64,000 bases of DNA, taken from Hericium rajendrae. Lineage: Eukaryota; Basidiomycota; Agaricomycetes; Russulales; Hericiaceae. Positions 35,673 through 47,250 of this stretch are shown piece after piece. The stretch's first letter is position 1. The number at the start of each line of letters is the position of its first letter. The notes beneath the pieces are model-generated. The model did no database searches, had not been told where the DNA came from, and saw nothing but the letters and a program-made list of their open reading frames with translations. The position numbers and the translations under genes are program-made. Location of the stretch: NCBI GenBank assembly GCA_033439255.1, contig CM065879.1, forward strand, positions 352,501 through 416,500, given 5' to 3'.

Positions 35673-36503
35673 GCGATTCCTGTAAACGGGAGGCTGCTCG
35701 GTTTCTGTGACGGGAGAGTGGACGCCGATAGGGGTAGACGGCTGCGTTGTTCGTCGGGTGAAATTTGATGGGATGAAGAGGCAAAGAGACTCACTAGAAG
35801 AGAACTCGGCTGAGCCATGGTACAAAAAAGACAAGGCAATTGAAGGAGTGTCCGACTTTACGTTGGACCGGTAACCGTCTCTTGACTGCAATGACGGACG
35901 AGCACTGTCAGGTCTGACTCCGAGACCGCTCCAATATATCAGCGGAAGACATCAACCACCACTGTACCACAGTCTTCGCTCCGACCTCAAACAGAAGATA
36001 AGTAGTCGTTCTGTGTCTAAATGTCGACCTTCAGCCAAACCCCAATTTCCGATATTGTTCGTCAAATGCCAAGGATTCCTGTTCCTGTTGTCACTGGAAA
36101 GACAATAAGTATCCGTGCAAGAGAAAGAAAATGTCATGTCTCAACGCGCTCGACATCAACTCGACGCCAACATATCCACATATAACACAGCGTTCCAATT
36201 CGCCCCCAGGAAAGCGACAAATCCTAGATACTTATCCTGCTGTGCGCGTGCGGTCTTCAAGCTTCAAGCTGAAAACAACCAGACCCGTCCAAGCCGATGA
36301 CAAATACTAATTATTCGGCGCCTACGATTGGCCGGTTCGGCCGACGCCGGCGCTCAGCATCACGTGCCGCGCCAATGGTCCGCGCTTACATTCGCGTCGG
36401 CGTCCGTCGACGACGAGCACCTTGCTCTCTCTCCACGACGTCGACGGACCACACCCCCGTCGCCTCTCCATCCTCCATCCCCATCTAGGTGATATCAACG
36501 AAA

Positions 36504-37285
36504 ATGACATCCAGAATGTCGCGCGCGCTCGCGCAGCCATTATACGCCATGACCCGCTGCCGACCACCAGCCGCCTTACCCCGCACGCCGATCCCGCGAC
36601 CGTGTCGCGCCGAGCTTCTGCGGCGGCATTTTAGCGGCAGTGCAGGTGCGTTTTATGTCTCTTTTCTTCAGATGTGCGCAGCTTGCTGACTGCGCGGTGC
36701 AGTAACGCGGCATGGGGACGTTACGAGGCCGGAGCCGGGGACGGGGTGCGTGCGCTGCCTTCGCTTTCTATGAGTACTGGGGCTGACTGTAGTGCAGGAT
36801 CAAGCTGAATTTTAAGGATGCGAAGGGCCAGCTGATCAAGACGATAGAGGCGAACGAGGGCGACGACATCCTCTCGCTCGCACACGAACACGATGTCGAC
36901 CTCGAAGGTGCGTCCGTGCCCCTCCCCCATGCATTTTCTCACTCATCTCTCCTCTTTTTCCTGTCCTCCATCTACTCTCGCATCGCAGGCGCATGCGAGG
37001 GTTCCGTCGCCTGCTCGACGTGCCACGTGATCATCTCGCCGGAGCACTACGACCTGCTCCCGGAGCCGGAGGACGACGAGAACGACATGCTCGACATGGC
37101 GTTCGGGCTCACGGACACGAGCCGCCTCGGGTGCCAGGTCCGGCTCACGCGCGATCTCGACGGCATGACGGCGACGCTGCCCGCTGCGACGCGCAATATG
37201 TTTGTCGACGGTACGCCTTCGTTTCTGTGTCTGGGCGTGTGCATGTGCTGATGGGATTTCAGGGAAGAAGCCGACGCACCATTGA
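36504..37285 (+). CDS. YAH1: Mitochondrial [2Fe-2S] ferredoxin (adrenodoxin/Yah1 type)
   Basis: Electron carrier of mitochondrial Fe-S cluster assembly (and haem A / steroid routes in the family). 179 residues from five exons: 36504-36645, 36703-36745, 36798-36907, 36989-37210, 37263-37285. The first about 50 residues are Arg/Ala/Pro-rich without acids, a good mitochondrial presequence. The mature part starts HGDVTRPEPGTG-IKLNF and has the cluster ligands C-x5-C-x2-C in CEGSVACSTCH and the fourth Cys in RLGCQVRL. The acidic helix LPEPEDDENDMLDMAF is the usual docking site for ferredoxin reductase. The ATG follows an in-frame GTG that is not used. Confidence 0.95.
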
Positions 37286-37467
37286 AGGGGATGATATAAT
37301 ACGGACGACTATTTTAATGCATGGGATCTAGCGCACTTCTCGATGGCTAATGACGCATTCGCACTCTCGATTCATGTCGGGCGAAGACCTATGCACGGGG
37401 CTGGACAGGTTCTGCCATCAGCGCACCTGCTCTCTCTGAACCCAAATCTGAACGACGACGCTCTCAG

Positions 37468-38220
37468 CAAAGGGACAATGCTATGTTTGCTGTGATACGC
37501 AGAGCGGCTGACCTGGTTCGTGAGATGTTTGCATGTGGACAGGCGGGTGTGCCCGCACTGCTATCTAACCCTCTTGTTGTTTCGGGCATGCTTGTGATGC
37601 CATGCTCGAGTATAAGTGCATTGTCTATGATTTTGAATATATTCACCCAAGTTACAACGCTATGTTTGGCGTCCGTAGGCTGTGGTGCGTGTGACATTTG
37701 TATGTGGGCATCTGACGGCGGACAAACGTTGTTCTTCTTTGACCATGAGCGTGACAACTTCTGATGCAGGTACGTCCACTGCGAATCCGAACGTTGAGGC
37801 TATCTGACACAGCGCTATGTTTGTCGGGCGCCAGACTGGCATATGTCAGCGTCTGGATACTACTTGACTTGAGTACGTGAGGTGTCTGCGATGTCCGTCT
37901 CCGCAGGCACTGCGAAGAAACTTTCCTGCTGCTGGTGATACTATGCTCAAGCATAGGTGCGTCGGTTGTGAATGTGAATGTACACACTCTCACCAATGGT
38001 GCAGTGATATGTTTATCGCCCGTCAAGCTCTGATGTACGAGAGATGGGCGTTTGGACGCTCGCCGAGTGGAGGAACGGCGAACAAACTTTCCTGCCGCTT
38101 AGATTATGACCGTGACAACTCCTAGTCAGCCATCGCCTGACTTGGGTCTGCTTGTGGTCAAGTGAACATAGATCTCCAAGCTAAGGCGGACAAACCTTCC
38201 CGCGGCTTGGGTTGACCATG
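37468..38220. repeat. Degenerate tandem repeat region
   Basis: A motif like GCTATGTTTGtCG recurs at about 37480, 37661, 37812 and 38008, and a second motif, GGACAAACgTT with GACCATGAgCGTGACAACT, recurs at about 37719, 38080 and, shorter, 38189. Spacing of 155-190 bp and about 360 bp suggests an old array whose units have diverged strongly. No protein recognised on either strand. Confidence 0.5.
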
Positions 38221-39185
38221 ATGATGTTGGGGGACGGGCGCGTCGATAGATATGGCCGCGCCGCCACTAAGAGGCCGTTATATGTGCCTGTTGTATTCAA
38301 TGGGACCTGACATAGATTGACCTGAATATCTTTGCGCCCCCGACGTCATATCGAGACGGCGTCATCGGCATGCATTTCGAACCTTCTACACATGCAGGTA
38401 AGCGCCGCGTTTGCCTTGTACGTCCGCGAAGCGTGCGCCGAGGACGCCGGCAGGCATCCAACATGGCAAGGCACCCGCACCAGAATATACAACCACGCTT
38501 CCGCGCACCACAATCTTGCTTCTGGTATGGGTAAGAGAGCACGGCTTGCTCGACATGCATCCTCGACGGGATCTTTCACGGAAGCTAATCCATCTATTCC
38601 CAGAAGCAGCGCCGATAAGGCGCGGGGCGGTTAGAGTAGCAGTGGCGCTCCCTTGTTCATCGCGAAGCACGACGGCGGGCCTGATGAATGAACGCACTGA
38701 CAGCGTTGCCGTGACGCTTCCGGCCAGGGGCAGCCCGCGCTGGGCAATTCCCGGTATCTGCTCGCCGTCAATGGCTGGCGGGCATGATGGCGGCGCCAGT
38801 TCAGCCAAAAGCGCTGGTGACAGATGCACGCCGATACGGATAACGGTCCCAGACGAAGTTGCTTGTCCAACTGTTATAAGGCACTTTGATTTGGCCTGCC
38901 GCGCGCCCTTCTGGCCTTCCCTCCCCCGGTTTCCCTTTCTCCCTATTTCATAGGACCCGCGCCGTCGCGCATCTGTCACAGCGGCATCATACCGATCCCA
39001 TCGCGCATCGCGGGCTATACCCTCGAGACGCACAAAATATACCCACCCCCGACGCTCCTTCGTAAGTCCAGCCGGCCTGACCCAGCACAACGTGCTCACC
39101 ACCCTCGACCCAGCAATCCGCAGCAACCAGCAACTGCAGCACCAGCCACTCATTTCGCCCCTTCATATATACCTCCCACCCCACC
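38221..39185. other. Region without a supported gene
   Basis: Long open frames exist on both strands (minus 38386-39153, plus 38411-38953) because GC is high, but neither has recognisable composition, motif or splice structure, and they contradict each other. The last 50 bp form the 5' flank of the next gene. Confidence 0.4.
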
Positions 39186-40025
39186 ATGTCCTTCTCCCTC
39201 ACCCCCGCCCCGCACTTCCCCCAGCGCCGCCACACAACCACGACCGCCCTGCCCGTGCGCCGCCTCTCGCGCCCCTTCGTCTCCTCGCCCCTCGCGGGCC
39301 CCGTCGTCTCCTCCGACGGCACCACGTCCGCGCCCGCCCCCACGCGCACCGCCTCCGCGCCCGAACTCGCCCCCGCCGCCATCACGTGGCCCGCCCCTCC
39401 GCGGCGCCCACGTCCTGCAACGATAAGCGGGCGCTCCGAACTCGCGCGCCTCGCCGCCGAAGAGGAACGGCGCGCGGGGGCACGCTCTCGCCGCGCCTCT
39501 GCATACGGCGAACCCGTCCCGCCCGTCCCGTCCCTCCCTACGTCCCTCCGCCCGCCAGAACCCATCCCGCCCGTCCCGCCCCTCCTCTCACCCCACCGCC
39601 GCCCCTCCAGCGCGCGCCCCGCAACTTCGCCCTCGCCCTCGACATCTCTCTCCCGCGCGCCCACGTCCCGCTCGCCCACCTCCGCATCCGCGTCGGAACA
39701 CTGGCTCACGAGCACGCCGCCGCCGCGCTTCTCGCGGCACAGCCTCGCGCTCGCGGGCATCGTCATGCCCGTGCGCGCGGACGCCGCGTCGCACAGGTCG
39801 CACAGGTCCGCGTCCTCCGCGTCGGACAGCGCGAGCGTGTTTTCGACGGGCTCTGTCGGCTCCGCGTCGACTGCGGCTACGAGTCCGTGCGAGTCGCTGA
39901 AGGAGATAGAAAGGACGCACAAAGCGGAGGCGGAGGCGTGGCGCGAGCCCGGGAAGAAGGGACGGTTTGGCGGCGTCGTGCGGGCATGGCGGCGCGTGGT
40001 GCGGGTTGTGCGGCGTGTGGTGTAG
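39186..40025 (+). CDS. Low-complexity Ser/Pro/Arg-rich protein
   Basis: 279 residues in one exon, preceded by a CATATATA box about 15-20 bp before the ATG. Almost entirely disordered: Ser, Pro, Ala and Arg runs, several PPVP motifs (PVPPVPSLP, PIPPVPPLL) that could bind SH3 or similar modules, and a short basic C-terminus WRRVVRVVRRVV that could form an amphipathic membrane-contacting helix. I do not recognise the family. High GC leaves other frames open too, but only this one has an ATG behind a TATA-like box. Confidence 0.55.
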   Translation: MSFSLTPAPHFPQRRHTTTTALPVRRLSRPFVSSPLAGPVVSSDGTTSAPAPTRTASAPELAPAAITWPAPPRRPRPATISGRSELARLAAEEERRAGARSRRASAYGEPVPPVPSLPTSLRPPEPIPPVPPLLSPHRRPSSARPATSPSPSTSLSRAPTSRSPTSASASEHWLTSTPPPRFSRHSLALAGIVMPVRADAASHRSHRSASSASDSASVFSTGSVGSASTAATSPCESLKEIERTHKAEAEAWREPGKKGRFGGVVRAWRRVVRVVRRVV

Positions 40026-40287
40026 CGCCTGTTTCGGTGTCGTGGTCTATGTTATCGAGCACATACCTGTCCTGTTTTCTCGTTGTCCTAGAAGATACCC
40101 GTATTTAACCAGTCTGGAGCCACTTACCTAGCAGAATGGTGTTGGGGTAGACGGGGCGTCATCACACAGCGGAAGCCAGGTGCTTACCGTTCTCGATAGG
40201 TCGGGCGTAGGGCGACGGCCTGGATAACCTCTAATCCAATCCAGTTACAATAGGAACACAACACACATCGCACACGTCCGGAGAAAT

Positions 40288-41968
40288 CTACATCGGCACG
40301 ATCGGGGCGCTGCCCTTCTCTAGTGCCGTCCGCAAGCTGCAGAGCGATCAGCCGCCACGCGACGCACGACGAGGTGCGGCGCACGCACCTGTAGTCGTCC
40401 CCGTTCTGTGTGATGTACCGCACCCACGGGAGCGCCTGGTACCCGCTCTTCTCGACAATCTTGAGGTAGCGCACCTGGATGCCCGACACGGTGAAGTACG
40501 GAATCTCGAACTTGACCGTGATCGGCGCGCGCTTCTCGACGTCCGCGTCTGCGCGCAAGGTCAGAACAGAGCGAGAAGGGCGAGGGGCGGCACGTGCCTG
40601 GTCGGACAGATGGCAGGCCGAAGTGCGCGCGCATGAGGAACTCGCGCCCACCGCCGAGCTGCTTGATCTTCCACACGAACGCAGACTTGTCCGGCGCGTA
40701 CTGCACCGATCCCGTCGACGCCTGCATCGCGCCAGTCAGCGCACCATTATATACCACACAACACAGCACGGCGCTCACCCGGAACTTTGGGCTGTCCGCG
40801 TCGTCCGGCACGGGCACGTAGATCTCGACGTTGTTCGCGGTCGAGCGGCGCTTGAACTGCGCCTTGACCTTGACCATGTACTCCACGCGCGAGCCGCGGT
40901 GGTTCTCGACGGCGGCCTCGACCCACACGAGCGGCTTCACCGCCTGCGAGAGCCGGTACGACATGAGCTCGAACTCGCCGTCGGGCGGGATGAACGAGAT
41001 CGTGCGGTCGTTCTCGAAGCGCGAGAGCCGCACGCACTGGTGGAACTTGACGTCCTCGAGCTCGATCGACTTGCCGCGCGAGGCTGTGGCGCGTCTGCGT
41101 CAGTGCGGGAAAGGGGAGGGAGGGAGGGGAAGGGGGGGTACTTCGGCCGGTGGTTTCGAACATTACTTTGTCGTTTAGTCCGAGGCGCAGCTCGGGCATG
41201 CCGGAGAGGTAGCATTTCATTTTGACGGCGCCGAGGATTTCGGAGCGCACGACGTTGCCGTTTGCGTTGACCTGCGCGCAAGCTGTGAGGTGATGGAAGG
41301 TAAAGGAAGAGCGCACGACGCACCAGCAGGTTCACGCTCTCGATGACGTCGAGGAAGACCTCGTTCTTCCGATACCGGATGCCTTCTGACCGCCACGACA
41401 CCGCGTTTGTCACGGCCATCGGCGGGCGCACCTGTATTTCAAGCTTATGTGATTCTTGTGTGATATACCTGGGCACACGCGCATGAGCGTAGCAGCAATG
41501 GAGACAAGCCGCGTAACGCACTCCTGCAGGATCTTGCTCTCCGTCGTCTGCGGGTAGCCAAAGTCCATCATCTCGTCGAGCAGCTCGTAGATAATCACGA
41601 AGTTGTCCCGGATCGACTCCTCCTCGAGCTCCTTGAAGTACTCGATCAGCACCTGCGAGAGCCGGTGCAGGAACAAGATGATCTCCGCCGCGTTCGAGTT
41701 GCGCCGCGAGAGCGCGAGCACTGCGTGCGCGCTCAGCATCGCACCGCAGACAGACAGAAGTGGACATACGATAGAGATTTGAATGTCGGATGTGCATGTA
41801 GTTGATGCCCTGATTCGAGAAGCAGGGTGTTACCTGCTGTCCCTCCTCCTCGATCTCGAGCACCAGTGGCAGAAAACGCTCGATGTACGATGCGGGAACG
41901 TCGTCACGGTATGAGCGTTGGATGAGGGGCTTTCCCTTGAGGTCGAGGATGGCGATGAGGCTCGCCAT
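40288..41968 (-). CDS. apm1: AP-1 clathrin adaptor complex subunit mu
   Basis: Medium chain of the AP-1 adaptor, sorting cargo with Yxx-phi signals at trans-Golgi and endosomes. 436 residues from eight exons: 41968-41770, 41720-41522, 41468-41324, 41271-41142, 41083-40779, 40721-40598, 40548-40389, 40336-40288. N-terminal longin-like part MASLIAILDLKGKPLIQRSY to YELLDEMMDFGYPQTTES; then the mu homology domain from RPPMAVTNAVSWRSEGI through KYRKNEVFLD-type, FHQCVRLSRFENDRTISFIP, FLMRAHFGLPSV and the end YQALPWVRYITQNGDDYSLRT. The intron after exon 6 appears to be GC-AG (AG|GCACGT), since both canonical donors nearby put the next exon out of frame. A TATATATT box lies about 75 bp upstream. Confidence 0.95.
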
Positions 41969-42040
41969 GATGTTGTGTTGTTTTGTCGGGAGGGAGGGGG
42001 TCGGTCGATGAGGAAGCAGGGTAAGCGGGCGTGGGAATCC

Positions 42041-42048
42041 TATATATT
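42041..42048 (-). promoter_or_regulatory. TATA-like box of the AP-1 mu gene
   Basis: AATATATA on the minus strand about 75 bp before the ATG at 41968. Confidence 0.35.
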
Positions 42049-42116
42049 GCATTTTCGGGTTCCTCCAATTCGACGCCTCTTTCTACTCAGACGTTGCAAG
42101 CACTCATTAACATTAT

Positions 42117-43664
42117 TCAAAACATATCGTGCAGTCCCTTTGGCCAGTAATCCATGTAGAGTTGGTCAACATATTCCCTCAAACCATCGACCGATCTACT
42201 ATCACCCAGACACGTCGACATCACCAATTTCCTAAGCCCGGCACCATGCGACCGGCGCGCGCGCAGCATCGCGCGCAGGTCCGTCCCATTCGCACTCATG
42301 TACTCTGGCAAATAATTCACAACGGCCAGCTCCTCCAAGCGAGGCAACAGCGCCACGCGCCCGCCGCCCTCGCCGTCCTCCGCCGGCTCCGTCCTGGCAA
42401 GCAGCGCGACGACACGCGCCATATTCGCCCCGGAAAGGGTGAGCCTCCGCACGGCCGGCGCGCCCCGCAACACGGCCTCAAAATCCGTCGGCTGCGCCGC
42501 CGCGCGCCGCTCGGCCGCTATCACCTCGAGGGCCTCTACATCGCGCAGGCGCACCACGTCGCAGAACTCGCGCAGCAGCGCAGGCCATGCCTGCGTCGGC
42601 CGCCACCACCGCACGCTGATCTGCGCGTCGCACAGGTCGTACGCGTCGGCGTCGTCCCAGGCGGCCAAGATCGCCTGCCCTCTGCACAGCGTCCATGGCG
42701 CGATGGACGCCTTCGCGATGGGGCGGCCGGGGGTGAGGTGGCGCGAGAGGGACGGGAGCGGCGACGACGCGCCCGCGTTCTGGTACTCGGCGTGGGCTTT
42801 GCATCCGGCGGGCAGGTCGAGGCGGGCGAGGAGGGCCGTGATCGGCGCGACGGAGTCCGATTTCACGACGAGGTGCGTGAGGTGGGGCAGGGCGAGGTGC
42901 TCGCGCCCGGAGGAGAATACCAGTACGTTGGACAGCACGACGGACTCGAGAAAGGGAGAGCGGCCGAGGACCGTGATGCAGGTTGTGATGGCCAAAGGCA
43001 TTTCGAGGGTGTACCGGGATTTGTCGAGCTCAAGCGCTGTGAGATTGTGAAGGTACGAAGCGTCCCAGGACGCGGGTACGTAGCCGCGCAGGGCGAGCTT
43101 GCGCAGTCGGGGCAATGTCGCCGCAGACATCGTGTCTGGAAGATAACATGTGGTCGTGACAGACCAATCCTCGGGGGTATAGATAGCAGGCTCCTTCGGT
43201 GGGACCCGAATGGAAATATCTTCGAGGAGAGGGAGGCTCTGGCCGACTCGCTCGACTGCACGCTCCAAATTGCATGGCATTTGGGCTTCCAGATGGAGGG
43301 ACGTTAGACGGAGCAGTTCAGGTGGACCGAGGGTCCTCTCAGCGAGCGCTTCAGACGTATCGTTCAAGAAGAGGGAGAGGGAGATCGGCGCGCCGCGGGA
43401 TCGAAGGAGAGCTTCTGTGATCCAAGGTCCCGACAGCTCGGAAGAGACATCCGTCCATAGACTTCTGTCACCGATGGCCACGTTTCTCCAAAATCGACAG
43501 ACATGAGACACATAGATCCACCCAAGTGTATGAGGTCGATTCATGTTGAGAACAGTTCTCTTCGTCTGTCTGAACGGAGGATGAACGATGGATAGAGTTC
43601 TGAAAATGGAAGAGAGAATCTCTGCCGGGAGGCGGGAGCCATGGGCATTATTGCGGAGCGACAC
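42117..43664 (-). CDS. F-box protein with leucine-rich C-terminal part (copy 6)
   Basis: About 515 residues in one exon: LPAEILSSIFRTLSIVHPP, LGWIYVSHVCRFWRN, SLWTDVSSELSGPW, then LPRLRKLALRGYVPASWDAS, YLHNLTALEL and RSPFLESVVL. It is a close relative of copy 7. The 5' end has no ATG before the F-box: where copy 7 has ATG this gene has GTG (43664), and the next in-frame ATG falls inside the F-box region. The true start therefore probably lies in a small upstream exon, as in copies 4, 5, 8 and 9, but I could not place it with a phase-compatible donor. Confidence 0.75.
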   Translation of the reverse strand: MSLRNNAHGSRLPAEILSSIFRTLSIVHPPFRQTKRTVLNMNRPHTLGWIYVSHVCRFWRNVAIGDRSLWTDVSSELSGPWITEALLRSRGAPISLSLFLNDTSEALAERTLGPPELLRLTSLHLEAQMPCNLERAVERVGQSLPLLEDISIRVPPKEPAIYTPEDWSVTTTCYLPDTMSAATLPRLRKLALRGYVPASWDASYLHNLTALELDKSRYTLEMPLAITTCITVLGRSPFLESVVLSNVLVFSSGREHLALPHLTHLVVKSDSVAPITALLARLDLPAGCKAHAEYQNAGASSPLPSLSRHLTPGRPIAKASIAPWTLCRGQAILAAWDDADAYDLCDAQISVRWWRPTQAWPALLREFCDVVRLRDVEALEVIAAERRAAAQPTDFEAVLRGAPAVRRLTLSGANMARVVALLARTEPAEDGEGGGRVALLPRLEELAVVNYLPEYMSANGTDLRAMLRARRSHGAGLRKLVMSTCLGDSRSVDGLREYVDQLYMDYWPKGLHDMF

Positions 43665-44255
43665 CTTGGCAGGCGACCTTGGACTGAGTGATCAGTAAAT
43701 GAAAATTAGCGTGAATGGAACCAGGCTGAAGAACAGACATGGTATGCTCACAATAATGTCTCGCCGGCTGGCAGTAGACCCTGTGCGGACTCGAAGCTGA
43801 CGTGATTTCCCATTGGCGAATATTATGTGTGATCGTTTCGGTCCAAACCAAACAGCGCAGGATGAGCTTGAGATGGGATAGGCAAGAGGGGCGAGGATTC
43901 TAGAGATTATCGTAGAGTGGACGGCGAGACCTACTGTGCTCCATGAAAGTGGGATGTTGGGAAATTCCCCAGGTGTCTCAGCTTAGTGAAGTACTTAGTT
44001 TGCTGAGCCACATGAGGAGGAGAGGAGGCGAGAACGACGTCATTGCAATACTAGCTGCCCGTGAAAGCGAGCTATGCAAAGCGTAGACAATCATCAGCGA
44101 AGGCAAGAGCAATAATACACAATGAAACGATCAAACTAAGACCAAACGCACAGTTTTATGAGTGTTTTATGGACTCGGAATCCGAAGACGAACAAAAGAG
44201 CCTCGAGTCCGATGGATCTGAGGTGAGAAAGGCATGACACATATACTTACAGTAT
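43665..44255. other. 5' flank of F-box copy 6
   Basis: Probably holds the missing first exon of copy 6. No other gene seen. Confidence 0.35.
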
Positions 44256-44256
44256 A

Positions 44257-44316
44257 GACTGGTGACCGTCTCTCGAACACAATGACGGACGAGTCGAGTA
44301 TTGTGTTGAGAGACTG
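44257..44316. repeat. Short hairpin repeat H, copy 2
   Basis: Begins GACTGGTGACCGTCTCTCGA; the arms GTCTCTCGAACACAAT and ATTGTGTTGAGAGAC pair around a loop containing GACGGACGAG. Related sequences lie at 35865-35902 and 50542-50605. Confidence 0.6.
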
Positions 44317-44319
44317 GGA

Positions 44320-45774
44320 GAACTCGGAGTGGCGCAATAGGCCCGCGCCTTCCTGTCAAAAAGAGTCACGCGATGTCATCACGAGCACTAAGAAGCCTTC
44401 GAGCTCGTCAGTCCAAGTTCGCCGCTTTTATGCTCCCGTCAACAAAGTCATCTGAAGGCAGTCAGTAAAATGTCTCCCACCCCAAATGCATCGTTAGATC
44501 TACAGCTCCTTCGAGGTCTTTTTTTCTTGCCGCAGGTCAGACTTTTGGACCAGTCGAGAGGTTGCTGCACTGCTCTCGCTCGTGGAAAGAACGGGAGCTA
44601 AACAATAGTTTCGAGCTTGCTGGGCCTCCAACACCCATCATAGCACCTGAGCTGCTCGAGCGGGCATCGCTTCTAACACTGGGCCCATTTATTCCATCCG
44701 ACAGCAGGTTCTCTCCTACATCATATCATTCTCAGAGGCCGTCTCATACACGCGGCCGCGCGGCCGCTCCTTCTTCATCCACGTTGTGTTACTCTTTCTC
44801 TGCTTTAGGGGACAGCGAAGGGTTTCCTTTGTGAGTCCTGTCAAGAATCTCTCAACATTATCACCCCTCGCATCCTCGCTTTCTATTACAGGACCACTGG
44901 CTTCTAGTTCGGCTTCGACAGCGTGCATAAGTGCTGTACCGCAAGACCACAATGATCTCCCCTTATCCCATTCTCTGACCCTGACATCGTATGGACTCCC
45001 CACCCCCGAAGCGAGTCCGCCTCCATCACCACAGGTAGCATATATGCCCTTGCGAGCTCTGCCGAAGTATGCGACAGGCGGACTTATAGATGTGCTGTGT
45101 GCATGTGTGCATGTGTGCATACATGTTGCGGGAGGATGCGCAGGTGCGTGTGGCCGCGCGCATCCGGCGGCTGGTGGGCATACAGTGTGGGTGAATGCTG
45201 GTGCTGTCAGCATAGGTGCGTCTGTGTGCTGCAGACGGGCGTGCTGACAGCGCGGGATCGTGAGATATGGTGGCGACGCGCAGGAGGGGGAGAGGCCACG
45301 GATGATGGGGCAAGTCGGTGAGCACTGGGACACCAGGCACGGGCTACGCCCTCCTGTGTGCTCCCGTCACCATCCCGCCCACACTGTCCACGAGCCGCAC
45401 TCTGGATCACCATCGTCAGTGCGTTCGCAGAACTCCTGATTACACATAAAACATGAATATTGGTATCTGAAACAGGCGAGAATAAGAAATACGTACCAAT
45501 TCCATCCATGAGCCCGAGTGCGCACGAGCCCGAGGGCTGGAGGGAAAGAAGGATATTGGTGTAAGATAGGTATTCCTTGAGCCGGGAACGGTGCGCAGCA
45601 CCACTAGGATGTCTACATATGTGCAGAAAGCAACGTAGAGGAAGGAATGAGGACGGGGTTCGTGCGGATATCGTCGATACTTGGGACGCGACCAAGTCCC
45701 CGCGCGGTCACGTTATGACATCTCGTGACCCCTTTTGACAGGAAGGCGCGGTCCTATTGCGCCACTCCGAGTTC
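44320..45774. mobile_element. 1.45 kb segment bounded by 60 bp inverted repeats
   Basis: Inverted repeats at 44320-44379 and 45715-45774 match at about 90 percent (GAACTCGGAGTGGCGCAATA at the outer left end). The interior contains a weak Ser/Pro-rich plus-strand frame (about 44780-45240) and a short GTGTGCAT microsatellite near 45100, but no transposase. It may be a non-autonomous element or an inverted duplication; no clear target duplication was seen. Confidence 0.45.
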
Positions 45775-46421
45775 GACTAGCCTACTTACAGTATATGTCG
45801 TACGTATGTTGTCGGTTGATTCGTTGAAACGGTTCTACGGTGGCACGCTGCCATCTTCTACACAACAGCCAACTCGTCCACCCTTGTTTTGGTGAGACGG
45901 TCACCAAGCAAACATAAGTGAACCCGGTCGTGCGCCTTCAGCGCTCTACTTACTTTGCATTTGCCTTCTCTGCATCAGCTTCAAGTTCTCGTCAGGCAAG
46001 CTTCCCTTCCTTCTCGTCATAACTTGAATGCCCATCTCTGACCGATAACGGAGTAGCCATCGACTCTACATCAGTAAAACGGTCGGGAGGGTTCAAGAGC
46101 TCCAAGAGAGCTCAAGCGCTTGGCGCCGCTTGAAGTTCCTTGAAGTCTCTTGCAAGATATCGTGAGATTTGGCTCTTTCCTAAAGAGTCCGATGTCGTTC
46201 GGTTGTGATTTCATCCTACTTTGGACACGGCAGCCTCTCTTTTCAAGAGCTCGCAAGACACCCTCAAGATATTGAACAAACTAGGTATTTGTCGACTGAC
46301 CTCGGGCGACTCCGAAGCTCAACGACTTGTACGATTTCTGTTCGTCTTTCTCCTCATACCATTACTAACTGCTCTGTCATACAGGACCACGCTCACGCTC
46401 GAACCCGTATCCACACCCACA

Positions 46422-47250
46422 CTACCACAAAATGGCATCCCCACAGAGACTGCGCAGATGCGGCAGCGCTACCTCGTTCAACTTGAACGAGTGATCTTGC
46501 CACATCATCGCGTAGTGCTCGCCTTTCATAGGCCCAACGCCGCCTCCAAACACGCGATCTCCACTTCCACTCGCTGGTGTGCGCGGAGCCCAAAGAGAGA
46601 CAGAGGTGATGCGTGGGGCACTCGCGAGGTGCATATGAGCTGCGTGCGTGACTTGCTGTGAAGTGCAGGAAGGGCGGTGACTAAGTGGTGAGCAAATGTC
46701 GTGGTTTATGCTTGCTCTGACAAGTGCTCGATCCTCAGCATCACGACAACGACAACGCGCAGCGCCGCTCGCCTGCTCTCTGTGCTCCGCTCTCTCCATT
46801 TTTGCATGCCGTCACAGCGAAGAGCAAGGTTCTCGCGCGCACATCGCAGTGTCCGCATGGTGTGTGGGTGCGCGGAGTGGCACCAGCTCACCGCTCAGCA
46901 CTCTGTTGTTTCAGCTCACACCGCGCGGGCTGGCGCAGGCGAGCACAAGAGAGCAGTGCCGGCGGGCATGCTCGTCACGTCAAGTATCTGTTTCAAAGGT
47001 GAGTAGCTGTGTGCGGGTGTGCCGAGCCCGAAGTGCCCACGCGGCGCGCCGCCGCAAAACTGGCAGTTCGACAACGCGCGGCGGTTCGCGCGGATCTCGA
47101 GCACGGCGTGCAAGCGGTGCTCCTCCCCCGCCGCGATCTTCTCCATGATCAGGATGTGCACGAGCAGCTGCCGCAGGCGTAGCAACTGCGCGTGCAGTGT
47201 GGCGTATGTCTCGATGTCCATGGGCGACATCGCGCCGGGCGACGGCGAGG
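46422..47250 (-). CDS. Unrecognised gene or gene relic (tentative)
   Basis: Two minus-strand stretches have protein-like composition: near 47225-47005, MDIETYATLHAQLLRLRQLL with a long helix ending EEHRLHAVLEIRANRRAL and then CQFCGGAPRGHFG; and near 46570-46422, FGGGVGPMKGEHYAMMWQDH to FKLNEVALPHL. Between them no continuous frame or convincing splice pair was found. It may be a decayed gene lying in a segment rich in CTTGCAAG-type repeats (46.08-47.79 kb). Confidence 0.25.

Noticed and set aside
38386-39153. 255-codon open frame on the minus strand
   Set aside because: Overlaps a long plus-strand frame, lacks any recognisable motif, and its composition (Arg, Ser, Ala mix) is what high GC gives by chance.
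39092-40108. 338-codon frame overlapping the low-complexity gene
   Set aside because: An Arg/Pro-rich shadow in another frame; it runs through without an ATG behind a promoter-like box.
44716-45333. 205-codon minus-strand frame inside the inverted-repeat segment
   Set aside because: Low-complexity, rich in His, Cys and Thr from a GTGTGCAT microsatellite; no motif, no splice context.
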